From assembly GCA_035772405.1 (NCBI GenBank), contig JAYKKM010000253.1, forward strand, positions 1,469,001 through 1,533,000: a DNA stretch of 64,000 bases. Reading direction: 5' to 3'. This stretch comes from Chrysogorgia sp. JL179-B06. Lineage: Eukaryota; Cnidaria; Anthozoa; Scleralcyonacea; Chrysogorgiidae. Shown here piece by piece: positions 57,153-64,000 of the stretch (within the stretch, counting starts at the first letter, position 1; the number at the start of each line of letters is the position of its first letter). The position numbers were made by a program, and so were the translations under genes. The notes beneath the pieces were generated by a model. It had not been told where the DNA came from. It was given only the letters and a program-made list of their open reading frames with translations, and searched no databases.

Positions 57153-57798
57153 TGTACGCAACAACCCCTCGCCCGCTTACTGTTTGAAACTTTTATAGCG
57201 TAGTTGCTTACAGTACTTCTGTTAGTTCTTTTACTTGAATTAGGGGTAGTAATACCCCCCATATAGCAACGGACGTAATTAGTACGCAAGAGATATTTGC
57301 CTCTAACCAGCATTAAATATTCATTTCGAATTTTGGGATTACGTTATGACTTCTCGTGAACCTACGTCATTAAACATTCAGGATCCCTAACCCTAGCTTG
57401 TGTATCTGTAGGACCTCTCCATACCTTCTGTGTACCTTTAAACTCCCTAATCGATACCTTTCCGAGTGCTACCGATTCTTTCCGTTGATGGCGTTATCGC
57501 ACCTTTATGTCTCTTAGTACTTTATTTGGTTTCAAGAACCATGCGAGTTCTAGAAACCCAATGACTGGATATATCTTTAGATTCCCTTCAGTCTCTCCTT
57601 GTGACCGTACTTGGCTTGCCCCATGTCTGTGTTTAATCCAAGCATGGGCGGCCGGGCGGGTGGTTGGGTTGGAAGGTGATAGGTGGGCCCATGTCACTGA
57701 TTTTTTTTTAACTCAACCCCCTAGTCATTTAATGGCACTACCCCGAATGAGGCCAGTTCGACTCTGAAACTACAGAGTTTATGCAGATCACTCAATAT

Positions 57799-59201
57799 TA
57801 GAGCTGGGCTCAATTCATAATCGATTAATCGTCCTCAACAATCGATTAATAATCGATTAATCGTTTGCGTAAATTGAGTGGCAATTAGCACTTCCTGTGC
57901 CAGAAAGTGGAGACTTGCAGTTAATACAGTAGATATATTTTTTCCAGTTTTTTATATAATTATATATACACAAACAAAACATGATTATAAAGAAAAAACG
58001 TTAGATATAATGAAAATATACAAAGCTCGTAGTGTTCAGAGCTATTGTCTCTCACTTTAGGCTGTTTTCTAGTGATGCTTTTTTACGTACGTTTACGTAC
58101 GTATGCTCAATACGCGTCAATGAACGAGTGTACGTCGTGTGCTGACCCAAGCTCATGCGCCAATTTGTGTTTATATTGGAATTTATTCGATTTGTCAAAA
58201 TTAGAGGATATTATAAATTGCAGTTTATTGTTACAATATATAAATGAAATAATGTGTATTTAAATCTACCATAAGGTGTATGTGTCTTTCATTGTAAGTT
58301 TGGTGAGATTTAGATTTTAGGACAGTTGCAGTGTAGCCTGCGTGGCAGGCGTTACGTTTGGGGAGGCGGGAGGAATGTTACAGGCGACATGGCGACATTA
58401 ATTCAATATATTATGGCCACATTGTTTATATCAAACATTATACCTATGAATACTCAACAAAATAAACATTTATAAACCTTGTTGTTCCACTTACATGTTT
58501 ATTGTGTCGTTCTGTATACCGCAAACGGGTTCGAAGTATAATGCGGCAGAATGGCGCCAAGTTTCACAAGGAAGAATATTACGACACAATAAACATGTAA
58601 GTGGAACAACAAGGTTTATAAATGTTTATTTTGTTGAGTATTCATAGGTATAATGTTTGATATAAACAATGTGGCCATAATATATGAATTAATGTCGCCA
58701 TGTCGCACTGCAACTCGCCGCGCCCCCAATACCGCTCGCCCCCCCCCCCCCCCCCCCCCCCAAACGTAACGCCTACTGTACACTGCTACTGTCCTAAATC
58801 TCACCAAACTTACAATGAAAGACACATACACCTTATGGTAGATATAAATACACATTATTTCATTTATATATTGACAATAAACTGCAAATAATATATGAAA
58901 ATATGCTCTAATTTTGACAAATCGAATAAATTCCAATATAAACACAAATTGGCGCATGAGCTTGGGCCACTTGAGTGCTGATGTAGATCGAAAAAACGCA
59001 GCACTGGAAATTAACCCTAACACTATGAACTCTAGAACTACGTAAACAAACAAGCTTAAAAAAGCTTGCTCTCTCTTTTATGCGCATTTAAAAGTTAAGA
59101 ACAGTAACGTAAATAAGCAGTATGGTTGTTTTCGATGATCCGATTGTTGTTGAAGATAATCGATTGTCTGTATCGTAACCGATTAATCGGGCCCAGCTCT
59201 A
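57799..59201. mobile_element. 1.4-kb palindromic element with exact 8-bp target duplication
   Basis: Ends TAGAGCTGGGCTCAATTC and GGGCCCAGCTCTA; CTCAATAT flanks at 57791-57798 and 59202-59209. ATCGATTAATCG words lie near both ends. The core is a large inverted repeat: 58142-58512 against 58562-58980, with a roughly 50-bp spacer and high identity. A 23-nt C run lies in the right arm only. Non-coding, hAT-like. Confidence 0.85.
58739..58761. repeat. Poly-C tract, 23 nt
   Basis: Longest single-base run noticed; the matching left arm has only GGGGAGGCGGG here. Confidence 0.95.
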
Positions 59202-59554
59202 CTCAATATATACTATACAATGATGCACATGGAAATTGGCAACGACCTAAATTACTGGCGTTATGAAGCCAAATGTATCTACCATTTGACAAATCGTATA
59301 CCGCTCCATTGTGTTTAATAATGTATCCTCTGATTGGTTCAATACCTTTGTTCTTTTCAGTTCTTCTTTTGCAACTGTTTCTCAATTTATTCGCTTGTTC
59401 ATTTGTTCTTGTCTGTTTATTTTGTCCTTTGTTATATAATTTTGTTCTTTGTTATATAATATATTTTGTAATAGAGATATAGACGTTCTCTGACCAATAC
59501 AATTTATTAGGGCGAGCTTTCGATTGCCAGAACTGCAACCTTCAACGGGCGAAA

Positions 59555-59902
59555 TTAAAATGAAGGATAATAAATTAAAAATTTTAAAAACAAATTATTA
59601 GGAATAGTAAAATATGTTAATGTAAGCAAATTGACAGCTATTTTTGAAGTAAAATGGTGTATTGTTCTGGAAGAGCTAGGCCTAGAGTTATTATCAGCGT
59701 GTATTGTTCTGGCGGTATGCAACGATTCCAAGCAGTGGTTGCCTTTGTCAATGATGTGTCTGTCGTCGAAGTTTATTTTATGATCAAAATTCCATGCATG
59801 GTTGGTAATATTTGATCCGCTTGTGTGTAGTCTTACATGTCTCATGTGCTCCTTTTTTCTTGTTTCGACGCATCTCCCCGTTTCGCCAATGCAACCAACC
59901 AC
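59555..59902 (-). mobile_element. Penelope-like element, GIY-YIG endonuclease fragment
   Basis: Minus strand: GCIGETGRCVETRKKEHMRH, NITNHAWNFDHKINFDDRHI, IDKGNHCLESLHTARTIHAD and NNSRP. 'Y/CIGETGR...R..EH', 'NHAW...H.I.F' and 'ESLHTA.TI.ADNN' are Penelope GIY-YIG landmarks. No reverse transcriptase nearby. Part of the 3' region is also present inverted at about 59930-60066. Confidence 0.8.
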
Positions 59903-60087
59903 CGCTTATGAAAAACATTGGAATCGTGGCATACTGCCAGAACAATACACGCTGATAATAACTCTAGGCCTCTTCCAGAACAATATACCATTTTACTTTA
60001 AAAATAACTGTTAATTTGCTTCATTTACATATTTTATTATTCATAATAATTTGTTTTTAAAATTTTTACCATTTTTATTCGTTTAAG

Positions 60088-60592
60088 GGACTGGTCATAA
60101 ATTACCAGGGAGGAGGGGGGTGGAGGTTCGAAGTAAAAAGTTAAAAAAATTAGCGTGACCCTCCCCTTGGCAATAGCCAAAAATATCATGACCCCTCCCC
60201 CTGTACAAAATAGCTCCTAAAATAAACGTCCATGCATACTGAAGCATTAAAAGATAATTATACTGGTTAATTTTGCTCATGAATTTTTGAAATGTATGTA
60301 AAATGACATTTGAGTTTAGGATATATAAAACATGTGTTGTTTTATGTATTTTATGAATAAATTCATGTTACTATTATACTATTAATTACTATTTTATTAC
60401 ACTATTTTACAATAATCACTGTGATCTGTTTTGAATTTTGAATAAAGCTGTGTGTGAGCTTAAATTTATGTGACCCTCCCTTTTGATAGTTCAATTTTCT
60501 CTAATACCCTCCCGTTTGAGGTGAAAGCTGAAAATAATTATGACCCTCGCACTTTCTACACCCTCCCCCCTGGTAATTTATGACCAATCCCT
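60088..60592. mobile_element. TIR element, about 500 bp, nested
   Basis: GGGACTGGTCATAAATTACC and GGTAATTTATGACCAATCCC ends; GACCCTCCCC words repeat inside. Inserted between the two inverted Penelope flanks. Non-coding. Confidence 0.65.
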
Positions 60593-60694
60593 AATAATTT
60601 ATTATCCTTCATTTTAATTTCGCCCGTTGAAGGTTGCAGTTCTGGCAATCGAAAGCTCTCCCTAATAAATTTTATGGCTCTATTATGTATTATC

Positions 60695-60800
60695 CTGGCC
60701 GCGCTTCTTCAATTTTTTCACGTAATCCCCTAATCGCCGGCCGAAGGCCTGAGGGCGAGGGTGCTAATATCGACCGGCGTTTAGTCCCTTATCACGGGAA
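60695..60800. repeat. Inverted relative of the segment at 1195-1300
   Basis: GCCGGCCGAAGGCCTGAGGG and CGACCGGCGTTTAGTCCC match the complement of 1225-1290. Confidence 0.75.
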
Positions 60801-60986
60801 ATGCAAAAGGGAATCTGATCTTGCATCCAGTTTAATTTTATATTTTATAATTTTACACTCTGTATATATCTGATAAATGTACATATTTTTTTCATAAGTA
60901 TAGCATTTTAAGTATAAAGTATAGAACAGTTTTTACCTGCGTGTAGATAAGTATCATAAATAGTGTCCCAATTAGTCTGTTAAGGC

Positions 60987-61442
60987 TATTTATTATATGG
61001 CACAAGCTACTTCCGGTGAAATTACGTGCTCTGATTGGCTGAGACACGTCACGTGCCGGTCCGTTATTTCCCGTAACGGACCGGTCCGGATTACGGATTT
61101 TGTCAGCCATTTTGTTTACAAAGGAACAAGCCGAACAACGATAGGAAACTTTAAAAAGCAGCAAAAATTGAACGAATTTAGTAAATTAAGCACTAAATCA
61201 TGTACGAGTCGGACGATGAACAATCTAAAAGAGAGTCTTACTATCATGAAAGCAATAGAAGAACAAGAACAAGATTGAAAATGACGATTCTGTCACTCAA
61301 AACGTATATAAAGTATGTTGATTGTTGTTAAAAAAAGCCATGCCATATAATAAACCTCTTATTAACCTCGACCGCTTGGTCATTACGGGAAAATATCAGA
61401 CCTCAGTCTTTTATGTACGAACCTCGCCCTACGGGCTCGGTC
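60987..61442 (+). repeat. Dispersed repeat copy (ATATGGCACAAGC family), copy 2
   Basis: Longer copy of the 40378-40738 repeat. It continues into an inverted stretch 61352-61500 (GACCGCTTGGTCATTACGG against CCGTAATGACCGCG). Confidence 0.75.
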
Positions 61443-61542
61443 CGTACTGTCAAGACCTCGGTCTGATATTTTCCCGTAATGACCGCGCTCTCGGTTAATA
61501 AGAAGTTAATATAGTTGTTGTACAATCAAAAGTGAACAGTCA

Positions 61543-61788
61543 CTAACGTCTTTGAATTAACCCACTCAAAATCTTTCTAACTATGGACTCGCTTTCCATT
61601 AGGACGATTTTAGTCATCTCTCTGGTGATAAAATAAACTTCTTTTATATCACTGAATAATTTCTGAACTTCCTCAATAAGAATCTTCGTGCCACCACCCA
61701 AACTACCAATAACCAGTGGAGGGATGTAGGTACGAAACCCTGGGCGTTCCTCGCGTATTTCAAATGCCAACTGGGAATACTTAACCAT
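61543..61788 (-). mobile_element. Probable LINE C-terminal fragment
   Basis: Minus strand: [36 protein letters not shown] and EMTKIVLMESESIVRKIL. The 'KY..LA.EI......V.P.VIG.LG' block closes the reverse transcriptase protein in several animal LINEs. Uncertain. Confidence 0.5.
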
Positions 61789-61822
61789 CTTCTCCCTAAA
61801 GGCGGCTAGCAGGTTCCGTATT

Positions 61823-62047
<225 letters not shown>

Positions 62048-62131
62048 ATAAAAGTAGAGTGCTGCGTAGACAGTGTTTTGAATATATAGCAAAGTGAAAA
62101 GGTGGTAAACTGCCAAGAATTTAGTGACGAA

Positions 62132-62165
62132 ATACTGACGTTTCGAGCGGAGCCCTTCAGCAGAG
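62132..62165 (-). ncRNA. Hammerhead-like motif, left inverted copy
   Basis: Minus strand: CTGCTGAAGGGCTCCGCTC then GAAACGTCAG. The core is CTGCTGA instead of CTGATGA, so this copy is probably inactive. Confidence 0.4.
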
Positions 62166-62587
62166 TAAGACGAGATGAAATAAAATAAATGGGGCTTATA
62201 TATATGCCAAAAGGGTGTCACAAGTAGAAGGTAGCCAATCAAATGCGCGGGAGATAAACAAACTAATGATTAATGAGATGCGAAAAGTTAAATCATTTGC
62301 TATTTTTAACAGTTGATCAGCAAACAGACTGAGGGGAGGGAGGGAAATGACAGGTCCAATATTAAGGGGATTAGGCGATAGTAAAGCAGTAAGAAACAAA
62401 AATGTGAAAAGGAATGAAAGTGCATAAGCCAATAATAAAAAGTTCCTCGCAAACTAAAATAACAAAAAACTTGTAGGAAATTAAATAAAAGAAAAGAGGA
62501 TGTGTGGTGCCAAGTTTAAAAATGAGACGCTTTTTTCACCCTTTTGGCATATATATAAGCCCTATTTATTTTATTTCATCTCGTCTT

Positions 62588-62622
62588 ACTCTGATGAAGG
62601 GCTCTGCTCGAAACGTCAGTAT
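62588..62622 (+). ncRNA. Hammerhead-like motif, right inverted copy
   Basis: CTGATGA at 62591-62597, hairpin GGGC/GCTC with loop TCT (62599-62609), GAAAC at 62610-62614, then GTCAG. Core elements are intact apart from one extra A before stem II. The possible cleavage triplet GTC follows directly. Confidence 0.5.
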
Positions 62623-62696
62623 TTCGTCACTAAATTATTGGCAGTTTACCACCTTTTCACTTTGCTATATATATATATATATATATATTAGGTTCC

Positions 62697-62752
62697 GTAT
62701 TATTATTATTATTATTATTATTAAAAAAATTAATTATTATTATTATTATTAT
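62697..62752. repeat. (TTA)n microsatellite
   Basis: Two TTA blocks split by AAAAAAATTAA. Confidence 0.9.
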
Positions 62753-62804
62753 TCATTAGTTTTTTGTTGTATACCTGTACATGATTGTATTATTATATTC
62801 TCAG

Positions 62805-62844
62805 GACTCTCCCATTTGAAGTAACTGAAGACTTTGTGTACAAG
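62805..62844 (+). CDS. Candidate 40-nt exon of the SAM gene or another + strand gene
   Basis: Acceptor ATATTCTCAG, open peptide TLPFEVTEDFVYK, strong donor CAAG|GTAAGG. Phase 2 entry would fit SAM exon 2 at 55240. Very short, so the link is only suggestive. Confidence 0.3.
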
Positions 62845-63640
62845 GTAAGGTATTTTCTTTTCCTACAATGCGTTTGTTGACAATGTCACTATCTTATATA
62901 ATCCCCTTGCCACCGGACGCCACCGGCCCTGGGCTGACAGTGTTAATTCTGACCGCGGTTAGTCCACTGTACGCGGTTGCATGCGAAACAAATCTCACTT
63001 TGAGTTAGTGTGTGCATTGACTTATTGGTATGATCTGAAAGATCCCGTTGTTGCAACAGTAGTCTAAATGTTCACTTACTTTCAGATGCCGGTTACTTTC
63101 TATATGATTTATCTGTTCCTTGTGTACGGTTACTCCCTTACGCATTTGCTCTATTTCTTTTACGTTGGACAAATTATTAATAATAATAAAGACGTATTAG
63201 GAGCATTATACAATATAGTCTCATTATGCTCTTATACAACAATATATTCTTAAAGTTACTTAAAAAACTTATTACAGTTTCATTACAAGATAAAGCCTAC
63301 TACATATATTACCACCATGAACAAAAAACTATTAATTTAAAAAAAGAAAAGTCTTAAGTGCTGACTTAAAACTACTTAACATTTCAAAGCTTCTAATTTC
63401 CTGTGAGATACTATGCAGCCTTGCTCTATCACTTATCATTTACCACGATGTGACGAGCAGAATATTGGTAGAAATCGATTAGGGACATACCGTACCCACA
63501 TACGAGCAAGACAAAGCCCATATAGTATAGACACAATGAGTGGAAATACTAAAGCATACCAAAAATAACAAGAAGTAAAATACACTTTTAATACCTACCT
63601 CGTCAAAGTCGTCTGAAAAACTTTCCACTTCCCTATTAGT
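62845..63640. other. No recognisable gene
   Basis: A hydrophobic frame begins at 63086 after an ag acceptor (MPVTFYMIYLFLVYG) but has no supporting donor. The rest is AT-rich. Confidence 0.35.
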
Positions 63641-63644
63641 GGGC

Positions 63645-63985
63645 GTTCGAGAATCCTGTAAAGATCTTGTAAGGAATTCTTGCAGGTTTTTCAAGAACTC
63701 TAAAAGGATTTTAATAAAATCCTTAAAGATCGTTAAAGGATCCTTTCCTAAGTTTCTTGAAGGATCTTGCAAAGATAGAGACTTTTTAAGGATTTGTGAA
63801 GGATTATTTATAAATTCCTTATGGGTCTTTGAAGGATTCTTTCCTTGTACAGGATCTTGTAAGAATTATATAAAATTCCTTAAGGATCATTGAGTGAACC
63901 TTTTTCGAATGAAATTTTTTGACAATCTTTGAATCTGCAAGGATTTTAAGAAATTCCTTATAGATCTTGGAAGCAGGGACGTGGC
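63645..63985. repeat. Degenerate repeat of AAGGATCTTGTAAGG-like words
   Basis: AAGGATCTTG, AAGGATTCTT and AAATTCCTTA words recur every 20-30 bp to the window's end. The frames it keeps open (KDLVRNSCRFFKNS) are a by-product. Confidence 0.65.
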
Positions 63986-64000
63986 GAAGGAATCGCGATT

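Larger units (their letters stand above)
59505..60670. repeat. Inverted terminal segments around the Penelope-like fragment
   Basis: AATTTATTAGGGCGAGCTTTCGATTGCC-type sequence at 59501-59577 is inverted at 60594-60672. Inside the segment a TTGAAGG, TTGC/GCAA hairpin, CGAAA pattern recurs, like the hammerhead-like motifs elsewhere. Penelope elements often have inverted flanking repeats. Confidence 0.6.
62048..62690. mobile_element. Inverted pair of about 165-bp retroelement-like repeats
   Basis: 62050-62222 and 62520-62690 are inverted copies: AAAGTGAAAAGGTGGTAAAC and complement, ATGAAATAAAATAAATGGGG and complement. Each carries a hammerhead-like motif and is bordered by TA repeats. The 300-bp interior is non-coding. 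Confidence 0.7.

Noticed and set aside
63068..63253. Membrane-protein exon after 63085
   Set aside because: Hydrophobic because AT-rich; no good donor or matching neighbour exon.

Overview
The window looks like animal nuclear DNA, AT-rich and crowded with transposons. Its genes are split into small exons with GT/AG splice sites. No bacterial-style operons or dense coding are present. An early-branching or marine invertebrate, perhaps a cnidarian, would fit: the retroelements resemble CR1/L2 and jockey-like LINEs, Penelope-like elements and tyrosine-recombinase retroelements, and there are hammerhead-like motifs. The species cannot be named from sequence alone.

Three host genes can be supported. 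(1) A TBC-domain Rab GTPase-activating protein lies on the + strand in ten exons from about 24915 to 46021. Nine of the ten exons read through and every splice phase matches. Exon 4 has one extra T, which breaks the frame just before the catalytic arginine. (2) A complete three-exon gene for a 194-residue leucine-rich-repeat protein resembling LRMDA (C10orf11) lies on the - strand (54867 to 48459). (3) The first two exons of a SAM-domain gene lie on the + strand (54118-54253 and 55093-55240) and interlock with gene 2: each gene's first exon sits in the other's first intron. No bacterial-type operon logic applies. Both complete genes encode proteins of families that work with Rab GTPases, but nothing here shows that they are linked functionally.

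Layout. 1-24.6 kb holds no supported host gene and is almost wall-to-wall mobile DNA: a satellite-bearing foldback element, a 3.6-kb element with an exact 8-bp target duplication and another nested inside it, several TTAA-flanked elements, a PIF/Harbinger-like element, LINE tails, and two 8-bp-duplication elements nearly touching at 22-24.6 kb. 24.6-46 kb is the TBC gene; its introns contain more transposons, tandem tRNA-like SINEs, a transposon carrying a Ulp1-like protease fragment, a 3.6-kb TCTAC satellite, a Penelope-like fragment, and a LINE/8-bp-TSD element/TTAA-element nest. 46-55 kb holds the LRMDA-like and SAM genes with repeats in their introns. 55-64 kb is again repeats: a tyrosine recombinase fragment, a large palindromic 8-bp-TSD element, a Penelope-like GIY-YIG fragment, an inverted pair with hammerhead-like motifs, and microsatellites.

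Nine mobile elements have exact 8-bp target-site duplications and at least five more have exact TTAA duplications, so DNA transposons have been active fairly recently. Most stretches not listed show only stop-rich AT-rich DNA with no recognisable coding.
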